Both the position numbers and the translations under genes were made by a program. The notes below the pieces were generated by a model. That model searched no databases. It was not told where the DNA came from and worked only from the letters and a program-made list of their open reading frames with translations. A stretch of 64,000 bases of DNA, from assembly GCA_017590115.1 (NCBI GenBank), contig JAGGNK010010225.1, forward strand, positions 6,882,001 to 6,946,000, in the 5' to 3' direction. Origin of the DNA: Montifringilla adamsi. Its lineage: Eukaryota; Chordata; Aves; Passeriformes; Passeridae. Below, piece by piece: positions 1-14,169 of the stretch. How positions within the stretch are numbered: position 1 is the stretch's first letter; every line of letters begins with the position of its first letter.

Positions 1-2580
1 ATTTAAAAATTCTGAGTTAACTTATATGCTAAATTCTGGAAAATAGCAAGAATATTTTCTCAAGCAAGATTGTTTCCTTAAGCATGATAGTAAGTCAGAG
101 TAAATAACCAAGACTGAAGAGAACAGAAATAAAAGCACAGTTTATGGTTACGCAACAAATCTACCAATGACTGTTTCTCATATGTTTGAAGAAAAATGGC
201 TTAGCCAGGAGGTTTGATGGAAATCAAAAGACAGCTAGAAACCTGCAGGATCAATAACAAGAAGGTTTTTTCAAGGTGATTAGACTTAAATCCCAGAATT
301 CCATATTTACAAAGGCTTGATTCAGCTTTAGGGCACCAGAACTCAAACCATCCCTCACTAAATAGATCACACTGGTAGGAAGTAACGTGTATGAGAGAGT
401 AGGGCTTGTTATTAGGGATGTAAGGGGGCAAAGCACAAGCTACATGTTTCTGAGTATGTGGTAGAAACTTTGAACTTTCTCTCTCTAAAACATGGATTTA
501 TTTCATGACACAATAGAAAAGGATAAAAAGTCAAATAGAAAAAGTACTCTTTTTCCAAAACCGGTGAAATAGAACTCTCCTCAAGAAATGTCACATGAAA
601 TCTGTTTGCAGATGATTTCCTAAAGCAATAACATATTATCCATCATGTTTCCATGACCCAGGATAACATCAAATACAGAAGTATAAGGGATTTAATGTTG
701 GTAGCTCTAAGAGAGACCTCCTGTAGCATACTGAAAGATATTATCATTCTGTAGAAATCTAGCATTCTGTAGAAACAGAAAATATAGTCAGAGTGAGTTC
801 ATGAGCTAATGGTAACTTTGGGTAACCTGAACTGTTCTTTTTTTGAAGGAATGGCATGGACATTTTCTTTATGTTGGAGAAATAAAGGATTCAAAGTTGT
901 ATATTTTGTTACTTCTCATTAAAACTGTGCTAATAATAATACCAGCTTTGTAGAAGTCTTTATTAAGTGCAAAAATAATGTTCATTAGTGGATACATTTT
1001 TTCACAAAATGAAGAGGTAACATTTTTTCTAATAAAATTTAAATTTTGTTTCATTCAAGTCCTCATCAGTTATTGAGTGACCTTAGTTTATTTTCTGATA
1101 GATCATAAAACCAGACATTCCATTTTTAGAGCCATCGTATTCTGAGACATTATTAGCAGTAGTGGTATTATCTTCCTAACTGAAAAAAATTAGGACCATT
1201 GCCAAATTACACAGTATTTTGGTTCTTCAGCAGATACTGAGGAGTACAAAGTATAATAGGAGCCAAGGTTTTTTTGCATACTGCATATTTTCATTTTAGC
1301 TTCAGTCCTAAAACTTCATCTGCTTTCTGACTTCAAGTATCTATGCTAACAATTGCTTTTCCATTAAAGTCTCTACACACATGAACAGAAAAAAAGAGGC
1401 ATAAGAGCTATGACAGTGTTCAGGTCATCCATTAATTCTCTAATGAGGGAAACCTCAAAAACTAGCTGTTGTTGAAGTGGAACGAATCAGGCTTAAAGGG
1501 ATGGTGAATCTGTTTTTTTTATTTGCTGCTTTTTGCCTTCAGCAAATACTACTGAACAAATCCTTTTCCCCCCCAAAGGGATGGCTAGAGCTGGTTTTGG
1601 TTTGAATCTCTGTCAATATTTTTAATTCAGGCAAATATAAGTGATTAAGCTATGGTTTGAATAAGTTTGCCAAATCAGTCTTAAATAACAAAATTAATTC
1701 TGAGTTATTCAAGAAAACACATGAAAATAGAGATAGCAATAACTTCTCATTTTTCTAGACATTTCAAGTATATTTTTGGTTTTCTTAAAAATATAAGGAA
1801 AAGAAGCTTTTCTGCAGCAGTAAGTGGAGTGCATGCATAGTTATGTCTACATTTCAACTCTCTAGGAAGGGTTAACAGGGAACATTATGAGCAGTGATGT
1901 TTAAGAAAGTGGTATAAGTTAACCTTTACAACTACCAACACAGAGGCATTTCTTGCTCTGTGGTAACACTTCTGTTACAATAAAGCATGCTTATGGAACA
2001 CATAGTCAAAACTTGTTGTCAATTATTTAGTATTCCCATAAACCATTAGATGGTCAAAAATATCTTTAATTGATTCCATCTCTACCTACACTACTTATTA
2101 TTTATTAGTATAACAAACTTCTCCATGGGAACAGCTAATTGTACCTCCCTAGTGGCCACTTCAAGTGGAATAAGCATTGCACAGTGCTGCCTAAGATACT
2201 GCTGAAAGGTCTTCAGCATTTGGGATTTGATTAAAACTGTATTACATGTACACATCAGCAACCATTGCTAAAACAAAACACCAATCTAAAAAAAAAAATC
2301 CTTCTGCTATACTGCTTAACACAATTGAAAAGCCTTGCATGTATGGAAAGAGGAGGATGGGAGAGTCTCCTATCTCTTCCCTTCCCACACCCCCAAAAAT
2401 TATTTTGTAATAGAAATAATACAGCATTATCTTATCAATGAGAAGGGAAAGTGTGCACCCTACCAGCTGCACTGTGGGAGAGACCTTTTCCTCTGACATA
2501 TATGTTTCACAGCTAGCTACTGCAGTCTAAGCTGAGTGATTTTGTTTCCCTTCTTCATCTTTTTTTTTTTTTAAGACATA

Positions 2581-2637
2581 ATTCTTAATCTTATCTATAG
2601 TACAAATATTAATTCTTAATCTTATCTATAGTACAAA
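2581..2637. repeat. 26-bp direct repeat, period 31 bp
   Basis: Two identical 26-bp copies occupy 2581-2606 and 2612-2637, separated by 5 bases. Each begins ATTCTTAATC and ends TAGTACAAA. The perfect identity suggests a recent local slippage duplication. Confidence 0.9.
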
Positions 2638-3030
2638 AAGACAGATGTTATGGCAATAGTAAGCCACACCATGTTTAAATTTTTCTGTGACAAGCTATTC
2701 CATAGGCAATGTTTCACAAAGGAAGATTTCAACAATACAACATACCCTAAGACATGCAGGTGAGTTTCAAATACTGCTGAATGATATTAACATAAGAGCA
2801 ACTACACTATGTAGATCATTATAAACCATGATTTTAAAGATAGATATTACACTGATTATTGGATTAAAAGTTTACCAGAAATGAACAGGTATTCTATTCA
2901 ATTAAATTAGTGGGGTTTTGTCACACTCAGAAACCCTTTGTTGAAATGAGTAATCTCTGAACATCTTTTAAGAAGCTATTTAAAATACACCTGGCTGATT
3001 TGGAATACTCTTACTCATTCTTTTGGGGTT

Positions 3031-3064
3031 GGTTTGTTTGTTTGTTTGTTTGTTTGTTTGTTTT
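3031..3064. repeat. (GTTT)n microsatellite
   Basis: About seven uninterrupted GTTT units are flanked by imperfect copies. This is a simple tetranucleotide repeat, probably length-variable between individuals. Confidence 0.9.
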
Positions 3065-6000
3065 AAGCCAAGTGGCATATCTGGGAGTGATCTTTCATGC
3101 AACAGTTAAGAGACATATTTCAAAAACTGGATTCTAATCCTGCAGAAAGGATGCCCAGACTACATATTTGAAAGTAGATCGACAATATAATTGCGGCACT
3201 GGGTTTAGATCACAGGAAGAGTAAAACAAGGACACCATCTTATCCAGAATAAGATCCTCATTTTTTTCAAAATAGTCATGGGTAATACAGTCAGTAAAAA
3301 TGACCTCAAAATATTGATTGTCAGGAACCTTAAAGGTAAAAATAAACTCTGGCAATACTGATGAACCTGCACGCAAAAACTCCACCATTGTTTCCAATTG
3401 CAAGTGCCATGTTCCAAGCCATATGTTGATCACCAGCCAGGCTGCTTTACTATCTATACAGTCCTTTAATTCAAATTGCCTTCCATTTGAATCTTCCTAC
3501 TTAAAAATAACTCTTTGCTATTCTTTCCCTACCTTTTCTTTTTCCGGTGTTCTAAATTTACGAAAATGCACATTTTTAAAAAATATTATTTCTTGTGAAA
3601 TTAAGTTGTTTTCTTTTTTCCTCTTCTTCAGCAGCAAACTAGAATTAAAACTGCCAGAATGTATGCAACATTTAAAGTAATGTGGAGCAATGAAGAGATC
3701 AAAAATGAACAAAAATTCAAGTTCAAGGTACTAGCAGAAAAAGCTGAGTTACCAGGTATGGTGGGCAAACATTACAAAGGTAGGAATAAAAGCAGAACAT
3801 TAAATTCTAGACAGAGATGACAGAAACAAGAGCTATTTAACATTCATCAGCAAAAAATGACAGGAGTAACGAAGCATTATTTTGAGAAAGAAATGCCGTA
3901 CTTTCTGCAAATGCGCTTAATTGCAGGGTTTTGGTGCAAACACTTGTTCCTCATGTTAGGTCAGTGGCATATTTCAAATATACAGTCAAGACCTGTAAAA
4001 TTGGAGAATCAGGATCTCAGTTCTTAGATGCTGGAGTTGCTTTGCCTGTTGGAAGGTGTGGCTCTTACTATTCACAGCACAGGGTTGCTCACCAAGACTG
4101 CAGTAGGTATCTAATGAGCAACACTTGCTGCTCAGCTGCGATTGCAGTAACTGTTTCCTAAGAGCAGGAAGGATCATGGAGTGCCAAATGCTGAGACTGT
4201 GACAGTTTGCACAGTAAGAGAGGTAAAATCTCCTCCGCGTGGAATCCTTGCTAATACCAGTGGAATAAAGCTGAAATGAAATGTGATTTTACTGATTGTC
4301 CTTGCAGTGCCTCTGACTGGGAAAGCTGTTGTATCTGGGTAGTGATGACTGATATTTTGCATTATCTGCACATCTAGGTAGAGTTTCTGCTTGTGTGCAG
4401 GTCAGACATACACTCACAGGACATACACTGTAGGGTTGCCCTGCACTTGCATAAGTTACCGCACAGAATTGCAGTGGGCTGTCCGTGCACAGTACCAAAC
4501 TTTCTGCATTGGCCATGGAGTATCCTTCAAACTAGGCTCTCCAGCTGTATCAGGTCACATCCTGAGGTGGCAGAGAGGCCAATACCTACTGTAGCAAACA
4601 GATCTCATGGGATGTTACAAAGAGAAAAGGTTATTAGTATTTGCTAACACAAGCTTAAATGTAATTTTAGGACTAATATTCAATTTTATCTCTTTAACCA
4701 TTTTTAAAAGAACATCAGGCATTTAGGTAATTCCATTAGCTTATTTTCTGAAAAACCTGCCAGCCTAATGTTGATCAGACTTAATTTTCTGTGTATGAGA
4801 GGTAGAAGAGTATAATTCCTACCTCCATGCCCTACTGCCCATACTTGCTGCTGTTCTGATTTCTCCTACAAAAGCAGTAGAAGCAATGAATAAAAACAGG
4901 GCATAAGACAGATCTTAATGTATTTTTACCTACTATAATGGGTAGATAGATGGCATCAATAAAAATTGGAAATAGCTTTCTGATACCTTAGTATTCACAA
5001 AGAATTGATAAACTAAGGAAAGCTTAAACTCATCCCTGCCTCTTAATTGCTTCTCTTTGTGGGTTTTACCTACAGTAAACAACCCTTCTATTAGTTCCCA
5101 AAAATCTGTGAGATATATAATAGCCCTTTAACAGAATTGGTTTTGAATGACAATTTCAACATTTTTAGTAATCACTTTTACTGACTATTTTACTTCAAAA
5201 TCTGTTAAAATCTGTTGGTTTATTGCAATCATTTTTTCTCTTGGGAGGAGGAGCTAAAACACTGCTCTGTAATTGATCCCACTATTACTGCTAGGAATAT
5301 TGTTTTGACAACATTAGCCCGACTCTACCAATTTTACTGGATGATCTTTGCCATGCCTTCCAGCTGCCATGTGACTAAGGCAAAAGTAGCATATCAATAT
5401 ATGCCTCCACTAAAGATGTCTGATGAGGTATAATTGTATTAGCTTGTTTTAAAAGTAGAACTAATTTTAAAAATCAGAATCTTCATCCCATAAAAAGTCC
5501 TGTATCTCAATGAATATTTTAACCCTGTGGATATGATGACAAAATACAAATACACAAACATTGTACAAAAACAATTTGACAAATTCAAGATGCTTGTAAA
5601 CCAATGTGCTTTCCACTGAAAATGGAGCAAAAATCTTTGGAAGAAATGAGCTTTAGAGCTAGGGAGAATATGCTCTCTTCATCTTGACAAGAAATCTAAA
5701 AATAGAAATTCCTCCAGATTATTACTTCACCAAACAAACTTGTTTTCATGACCCATCACTTAATTAAAAACTTTCCCATCTACTATGAAAAATGCAATTC
5801 TGTGTGTTCTAAATACCTAATAATAGGGGAAAGTCTCTGTAAAACCCAAGCAAACTACTTGGTTGTGTATAGATTAACATATCTGGCTCAGTCATAATGG
5901 TAGAAATACGGAAACCAAGAGGGAATTGTTCTGCTGTTATTAGGACTTGCTATAAATAAAATATGAAGCATATATTCCAAGAACAAATCTCCATTAGGAT

Positions 6001-6261
6001 TACAAAGAGGTATCTAAATGAAGAGAGAATTCTCTTGCTTACAGAGCATACTGAAACAGAAAATCATTGTAAACAAAAAAATTACTAATAGAACATTTTT
6101 TTCTGAAAATATTTATGAATTTTATAACAGAATACTGTTTTCACTCTTGAAAGACTCCACCCAGTCAATGCCTCAGACAGTACCTACATTAATTTGCCCT
6201 AATATGTTTTTAATAAGGATCATAATACCTAAAGCAAGCACAAATGTACGCTAGGTGGAGA

Positions 6262-6944
6262 ATGGATTGAGAGCAGTCGTGAGGAGAAGGACTTGTGGGT
6301 GATGGTTGACAATAAGCTGGACATGAGCCAGCAGTGTGCACTCACAGTCCAAAAAGCAAATCATTCCCTGGGCTGCATCCAAAGCAGCATGGCCAGCAGG
6401 GAGAGGGAGGGGATTCTGCCCCTCTGCTTCCCTCTGGTGAGCCCCCACCTGAGCACTGCATCCAGCTCTGGAGTTCCCCAGCACAGGCAATGTATGGTCC
6501 TGCTGGAGTAAGTCTAGAGGAGGGCCACAGAAGATCAGAGGGCTGGAACAGCTCTCCTGTGAAAACAGGCTGAGTTGTGGTTCTTCAGTCTGGAGAAGAG
6601 AAGACCTTGGAGCAGCCTGCTGGGGCCTGATGGCAGCCCACATCAGAGCTGGAGACTGACTTCTTACAAGAGCGTGCAGTGCCAGGAGAAGGGGGAGCAG
6701 CTTCAACAGTTAGGGCAGGTTTAGATCAGATATTGGAAGAAATTCTTCACTGTGAGGGTGGTGAAGCACTGGAAGATGTCGCTCAGGGAAGCTGTGGTTG
6801 CCTTGTCCCTGGAGGGGCTCAAGACCAGATTGGAGGGGGCATTGTAAAATGTGGTCCAGTGGACGGTGCCCATGCCGATGGCAGAGGGGTTGGAACTCGA
6901 TGAGCTTTAAGACACCTTCTGACCCAAACAATTCTGAGATTCTA
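6262..6944 (+). mobile_element. CR1 LINE, 5'-truncated copy (end of ORF2 plus 3' UTR)
   Basis: This is the 3' part of a chicken-repeat-1 (CR1) non-LTR retrotransposon in forward orientation. From about 6293 the reading frame gives the C-terminal part of the CR1 ORF2 reverse transcriptase: VDNKLDMSQQCAL at 6305-6343, then KANHSLGCIQSSMASRERE. A frameshift near 6440-6460 moves the homology to the next frame. The remaining sequence is the typical CR1 tail: the block around 6515-6545 (GAGGAGGGCCACAGAAGATC), GGAAGAAATTCTTCACTGTG at 6735-6754, GGTGGTGAAGCACTGGAAGA near 6758, and the terminal ATTCTGAGATTCT at 6931-6943. CR1 copies are normally 5'-truncated and lack a poly(A) tail, as here. The stops, frameshift and divergent 3' octamer show a dead copy. 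The open frames on the opposite strand (6251-6706, 6710-6931) are antisense shadows of the element. Confidence 0.95.
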
Positions 6945-9900
6945 AAACTCCATAAAGAATAAAATAATTTTTCTTTTTAAATGAGGGCTAAGTGTGGGTT
7001 AAGATGACATTTAAAAAACCCAATCCAGAAGCTAGCAAGGTTAACGAGCAGAAAAGCAAGAAAAATATGTTTTTTCAAAACACAAAAGCTGTAACTGAAA
7101 GTCCTTCTTAGGTTTACAGGACTAGTTTCTAACACAACATGCTGAAAAAACTGCAAGAGGTAAGCAGTAAACATTCATGAGTAATCAACCAGATAAAGAC
7201 AGAGTAAATGCTATTAAATAAAAAGGAATAAAAAAAATTAATTTTTTAAAACTAAAGAGTAGTATTTTTTTATATAGCAATATTTATATTTCTATTTATT
7301 ATATTGTAGTAGTAGTCATGTAAAACAAATCAAAATCAATTTTTTGGTAACAAATTCTTAGCTGTTCCTCAATAACAATAGCAAAATCAAAATCTCATTA
7401 GTAAACCTTTCTAAAAGAACCCCGAAACAAAACAGATTTCCCACAAATTTCAGCTTTCTCAACTGACTGACCTGTTATGCCTCAGCCCTAAAATACTGTG
7501 CCTCATCAAACTAGAGACCTAGTTATGTCCAGGACAAATCAGATATGTCTACAGAAAACACCTTGAACAAGAGCAGTTTCTTCAATATATTCTTGCTCTC
7601 AGTAGCAGCAAAATCTCCAAGGATCTCCAGCTCTCCAACATCCTTTCTCTTCACTGGACAACTTCAGAGCAGAAAACATTTTCTTCTCATTCTATGAAAC
7701 ATCTTTTTCCTAGTCTAAATTTTCTTATTTAAATAACTTTTTGCTTCCTAGCCTAGCCTAGGGTCAGATTATGCATCCATTTAATCTCTAAACCAGTTTT
7801 TATCTGCCAGTTATTTGCTTGCCACTTTTCCCTCATCACAACTGCATCTCCACAGCTTCTTTTATCACCTGGAAATTGGATACAGCAGGATTTCAAATAC
7901 TCTCATTCACTTGACAGCAGAAATCAACACAGTTTTCTTCACAGAAGTGTCCTTTCTTTAATAACACCTCAAAATCCCCTACAAAGAGAGAAAACAGGGA
8001 TGAGATGACCTTAGACGAAGAATTCCGTGAGTGAGACAAGAGCTGTCTTTCCATTCTGCTTGTGGCAGAGCACAGGGAGAGACATTAATCATAATGGGTT
8101 TGTTGAACAATAATAATTGCTGATAGTAATTAAAGTAAGCAAAACAACACATGGGCTAGGTCGAAACGTTCCTATCATTAAAATCATTTAAAAAAAGTGC
8201 TAGTTTACTTCTTACATATATATGAAATCTACAAGAAACTCTATAAAAAGTCAATGACTGCCATATTATGCTGGCTTTTTTATGATTTCAGAGTTCCATT
8301 ATTATCCCCAAATGTTCAATGAAGACTTTGCTGCTATTCCATTCTTATTTTGTTTAAAATATTACTGTCTTTTTCTTTAGAGAAAAAAAAAAGTGAGATG
8401 AAGCTTATTTTTATTTAATTGTACAAGTTCTCTAAAATATTCTTGGATGTTTTCTTTTAAATGAAAAATCTATCAGTGAAGTTCTGCTTTCTTGTGTGTT
8501 TCAGTTGTTTTGTGAATAAGTTATTCTTGGATGCTAAGCTACTATTGTAATATCCATCACAGTTTTCAATATGACAAAGTTACAAAACACTGGCCAACAG
8601 AAAGGACTTCTCATTTTTTAGCCTTCAATTCTGAGAGATAACGTCCAAAAGGATTTCACAGATATGTCTCATATTTGCCCTGAGGCATCAGTTCATATTT
8701 CAAAAATTATCTACTTTAGAAAACTCAGTTATCCCACTGTTCTGGTGCAGAATGTAGAGAAGAATATTTTTTTTTAAATCCATTTTGGGATAATTTACCC
8801 TTTTAAAACAATGCTCATGAAAGAACATTAAAAATGTATAAAAATAAAATGTTTGCATGCACACACATTCATATATAGTTGCACATACACACACACATGC
8901 ATATAAAGTCCTGTTGAAGACTTAAGCTTACAGACCATGTCTTCTCCTTAATTATGATTTATCACGAAAATATTTTCATTCTGTCTGTCCCATTTCATTG
9001 GAATACAGGCATCTCATCTGTCTCAGCAGCTGCAGAGAAAGTGCTGAAAAAGTGGGAGGTCATTTCAGTGCCCATTATTTCTCTGCAAATTTAGCTGTGG
9101 GGAGCAACAAGAACAAATTTGCTCCTGTTGAAAAGAAGCCACATATCTGTAGATAACTTGTCTCACTGATGGTTTTTAGAGGATATAAAAAATACAGTAA
9201 ATATGACTGAATTCAACTACAGAGAGCACTGGGGAAAATGGGTACAGGTCCACCCCTTGATGATAAAAAGTATTGTCTTAGCTCCATCCATTCATGCTCA
9301 CACATGATACAGGTCACATATACTTCAGTTGTTTCAGCAGATTTTGGTAGATAGCATCATTTTCAGTCAGACTTGGATCCAAAAGCTCTTCTCCATGCAA
9401 AGGAATGCTATCCAAGCAATGTTGCAGAAAAACATTAACCAAATAACACACACCAACAATAAGAGGTCAAAAACTACTCTTTCACTTACTGTTAGAAATA
9501 ACACTGGTTTTCAGCTGCCTAAGATGTATGTAGGAATATACTTGTGAAGATTTCCACCCTAACCAAAGAAAAGGTATCTCCATTAAAAAATAATATTGGT
9601 AATATTCTGTCTGTTCTGTACATGTGTTGACCTCTATGCCTGCTCTGAGAAGAAGAAATAACAAAGCAGAAAACAGAAAGATATAAGAGATGACTAGTAG
9701 CAACTTCCTAAGTTCTTACTTCAGAATACTTGTTGACTGATAAAACTTCCTGGTACTGGAATAGGGAATGATTATTATTATTTTATACAGAAAGTAATTA
9801 CTGTATTTTCTTTTAAAGGGTCTGAGATCAGTGGTTATCCAGCTAAGTACGTTTATTAACTAATCTGCTTAAGTGATATCTTCTTCAAACAGCAGCAGGG

Positions 9901-12900
9901 TCCAGCTAGGAAAAGGCTGACAGAATCAATTATCGTCTGACAATATTCACCAATACAGTCACTCTGCTTACAACTTCTTCTGTTTTATTTGAGAATATTT
10001 TCTTAAAACTGTGGTTTGGTTGCAGATTTATTGTTTGTCACCCATCTACCACCTTGATCACAATGTCAGGGACAGATCCAGCCATACTGTGAAAGGGAGC
10101 AGTGACACAGAGATGCAGCTGCAATCAAGTCAGGTGACATGAACCAGCAGTGCTAATTGGAGGGGCTGTGACTGGCTTATCCACCCCAAATAAATCCACC
10201 CCGGGATAATCCTTTATTTTATGCCCGGCTGACAGGTTCCTGTGCAATAACTTTTAAAAGAATCTTGGGAGTGTGAGGTAGATTTAAGGATGATGTTTTG
10301 CTGGTTTTATTATCATCAAATACTTGCTTTCCTGACGCCACTGGCTTCAGGAAGGACTTTTTATTGTGGAAGGTTTTACTCTAAGTATAGGTGGCAGAAT
10401 CTGATCCAAAAGGATTTAAACAAACTTTTGAGTTTTCTTTTTATTTGAGTCATGTTTTTCCTGCTTTCCCTTTTAACACTGGGTTTGAATTCAAGTGTCA
10501 TTTCCAAAGAAGCTGCTATGATAATCTGTGGTGAGCTGATTAATAGCACTTACGCAAATTTCAATGACCACAAAGTTGTGAATGTGTCTGTGTGAGTGAT
10601 CTACTTCTTATAAAGTGAATGAGTCTTCTTTCACATATTTAATAATACTCAGAATTCCCTTCTCTTCCCCTTCCTCTCTGCATTCACTCTGAAGTCCTCT
10701 CTTTCTCTCATTTGTTGTTGTTGTGGCAAAGTTATGTTTTTCTATACTATTTCCACTCGCCCACAGTTAATCATTTATGGTCTTTTCCACTGCAAACATG
10801 CAGAAAACACGTAAAAAGGAAGTCTGTTATCACACAATCAGCAACTCCGATTACAGCTTGATCAGAATTGACATCATTGTGGTTTCATTAGCGATATTAG
10901 ATAAGTGCAAACTATTTTCAATCTCCTTTTTTTTTGCCTTTTGCAATGTCAAAGGAGACACTCACCCTGCCCCAACTGGTTCTGTTTGACAGTGACAGGA
11001 TTGCATAAAGGATTCCTTTCACTTACCATCTCAAGACCATTTTACGTGCCAAACAAATCAAATCTACACATCTCTCACCATCTTTATCAACCTGCCCAGG
11101 CAAACTGTTGGAAGCATTACAACCTTTGACTTGTTAACTTATTTTTCTCTCTTTACAGCCTAAAGCAACTCTTAAAATGTAGAGGATGTACGTGCAAACA
11201 AGTAAATTTTGCAATATAAGTACTGGGGTAGAGAAATTCTCCCACTGACAAGATCTGATGATGAAGATAATCTTCGCCCCCTGTGTTTCATGTTACATAG
11301 TCTACCTAAGTTTGGCAGATATACTTAAATCAATTTTTACAGTAAAAATAAAATAAGTACTCATCCCAGGAGATTTTTTATTTTATTCTTAATATTTTTC
11401 TTTTGTTACTTCTATAGTTACAAAAAATGAATGAGAAAAAGTGGTCTCAAGTGGGGAATCTCGGATCCCTTAGAAAAATAGCTTTTTGCCAAGGAAAAAA
11501 CTGCGTTATTAATTTTATAATATCTATTTTTAATTATAAAACACTGTTACAGAAAACTTCTTCAACATTTTAAAAAGAAATGAGACAGACCCTGGCTGCA
11601 AATATGATTCTTCAAATTTGTCTTTCTGTATGAATTTTTTTCTGCTGTTGACTTTTGTGAAGAGCAACACCACCCTGAGTTACAGCAAGAGCCTGCTTAT
11701 TCCTCAGATGTTTCCCATTAGACTGAATAAGGAATGTTTTTTCACAGACTAACAAGAAGCATGGCATTCTTTTTGAGGAGCCTGAGAAAACCCAGAGATC
11801 CTGGCAAAGGGAGATGAAACTCTGTGATCTGCTTAGAGCAAGGCCTGGGGAAAGTTTTTTAAGGCTTATGGGTACTTGAGCATACACCTACAGGCATGTT
11901 TGGGCAGTGAATGTAACCATTCAATATCTGATGGCTAAATTAAGATGTTGTTTGCTGTGGCATGGGGAGATCAATCAGGAGATTAAAGATTCTATGCCTT
12001 GACTGTTTTCTCTCTCTCCTTGGGTAGTTTCTACTGTTGCTGTCAGAGAGAGCATATGGGATTAGATGGAGCAGGTACAAACTACTGTGGTAGCTATTCT
12101 GGGCTTGGTCCACTTGAACTCCAAAGTACAACATCACGAGGAAGGATATTTGTAGCATTGCAAGATTATACCCTGAAGTCATACTTTAGAGACTCAGAAG
12201 ACTAATGGATGTTCTTGTACCAAACTGGCTGGGAAGTAGAGTGGGATCCCATGACAGGTCCAATTTAAATATGCAAGTGGTCATGCACTAGGCAGTCAGC
12301 CTCATCTGTGCTACTTATATCAGTAATAATTAAACTGTTAAGTGAAGAGACTTTGGGAAATGAAGACTGGATGTAAAGTAGCATTAAGTTTTCATTGTAT
12401 TATTTGGCATAATATTCACAGTGAAATGTATATTTTAAATATTTCATAGAATCTGTATTCATTCTATAAAGAAGACAGGGATGGAAAGTTCCTTCTTTCC
12501 ATAAAAGGAAGGAAAGGAATTTAGAGGAAGATGAAACATTGATTCTGGCTAAATATAGAATTTAGTCAAATATGGAAATTATTTAGAGATAGACGAATAT
12601 TCAGTGTGGCTAGGCAACTGTATGCAGAAAAGCAGCCTTCCTCCACATCAGCTCTAAAGCAAAACAACAAAACACAGTCCAGTTTGTCCTGCCTTGACAA
12701 GGAGAAAGGGCATCTGGAGGTTTCCCATGGGAATATTCTTTTCTTCAAAATGACGGATTTGAAATACCAGGAAAAGGAGTATAGAGTTCAAATGTCAGAG
12801 TGAAATCTACTAAAGCCAAACACTGCAGTCCCAAAAAAAAAGCACTGGTCAAAGTCAAGACAGCAATACCAAGACCTCTGCATGAGGTGAAATGAGCACA

Positions 12901-14169
12901 CTTACTCCCATTAACTTTAAAATCCCAGCTGGATGTAACACCTGTGCAGACACTGCATCTCTTCCTTACTCATATCTTTCCATAATCACCTCCTTTCATT
13001 TACCTATAACCTTCTATTCTCATCCAGACACACCTATTCTTTGATCTTCATTCAGGTCTTTCCCCCACTCACATACACTTCTCATTAGCAGAGAGAAGAT
13101 GCATCTGACAAGGAGAAAGGTTTCTGTCTGCAATGGGAGTTCAGCTGTGTGAAGGAAGGGGCTGGGTCTTTGGAAGAGGAGATTAAAATTTTTTTAACAA
13201 TACAGTAGCTTTGGGAAATAGATACATGTCTGAGTGGGGGAGGAGGTGGGAACAGGTAAGTGAGGAGAGCTACAAAGATATTTTCATACAGGTAAAGATA
13301 AACACAGTAAAACCATTGAAGTCTAATTTTGGAAAAACTTCTTAGAAGCCATTCCCGGCTAATTATTCTCCAGTAATAAATGAATAGAATAGTAAATGTT
13401 ATTAGAATAATTTACTATTCATCAAGAATAAAAAATGAATAGAATAATTCATTATTCCCACATCCTTGTTCTTTGCAAGCTCTGGCAAGCTAACTAGGGC
13501 ACTAGGAGGAGTGTCTCAGGAAGAACAGGGAAACAATGAACTCAGAACTTGGAAAAGAGGCTTTACTTTTAGGTGAAAAGTTCACATATCTATCAGCATT
13601 TTGTAATTGCACTACTGAGGTGAACTATTACATTTGAGCCATATACATCTTGCCATACTGTGTAAAACCTACTTAGCTAGTTATTGCATAGAGAGCCAAA
13701 ATTATGGAATAGGACTACGATCTTTTCATACAGACAAAATTTTTTCAGTGATTATTTTCTGGTCGTACTTTTGTTGGCACAAACAGGACAAGCAAACTGA
13801 TATGGCATTTGTACAGGTAAAAGAAATTACAATTAACATTGCCTACATCCAATTCTCTTGCCCAGTTTCTTGGCTCCCTGTATTTTATATAGATATATGA
13901 TGTATATATTTTTTTTTCATATGTGTATAACACACAAAAATAGTCTCTTCCATCAAATAATATATAAATCCTTTATTCTCTCACATGCACCCCAGACAGC
14001 TTTCTCTGCATCACAGGCCCAGTTATGTCCATAGACCCACCAGGTGCTGTTTCCCAGAGCTCCATTTGCTTCATGCTCCATTTGCTAAGCACGCTACTCT
14101 CCACCAGCAGCCAAAGGTCACAATATATCACATCAACTGAATTTGTCTAGGACTTCTATGTGTTATACA
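6945..14169. other. Gene-free AT-rich sequence
   Basis: No gene or recognisable repeat is seen apart from low-complexity runs: CA/TG-rich stretches near 8858-8905 and an AT-rich inverted repeat at 13380-13422. The part at about 10,080-10,640 is of higher complexity and slightly richer in GC than its surroundings. It could be a conserved non-coding element, but nothing in the sequence alone proves it. Open frames such as 11612-11887 minus (91 codons) and 13634-13900 plus (88 codons) show no domain. Confidence 0.65.
13380..13457. repeat. AT-rich inverted repeats
   Basis: The left arm at 13380-13397 (ATGAATAGAATAGTAAAT) pairs with the right arm ATTTACTATTCAT at 13410-13422 across a 12-base loop, with a 5-base bulge in the left arm. 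A second small palindrome built from the same words, AATGAATAGAATAATTCATT, follows at about 13435-13454. This could extrude as a hairpin or be the residue of a small AT-rich repeat. No function is inferred. Confidence 0.7.

Larger units (their letters stand above)
1..6261. other. Gene-free AT-rich sequence
   Basis: I see no gene here. All open frames are short, lie on both strands at the density expected by chance, and match no family I recognise. The two largest, 3134-3433 minus (99 codons) and 3318-3680 plus (120 codons), overlap each other on opposite strands and have neither a recognisable domain nor splice borders. The stretch holds a T run at 2560-2572, a short tandem duplication at 2581-2637 and a (GTTT)n array at 3031-3064. 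Intergenic or intronic DNA are equally possible. Confidence 0.7.

Noticed and set aside
6251..6706. 151-codon minus-strand open frame
   Set aside because: It is antisense to the CR1 element, and such shadows are common across CR1 tails.
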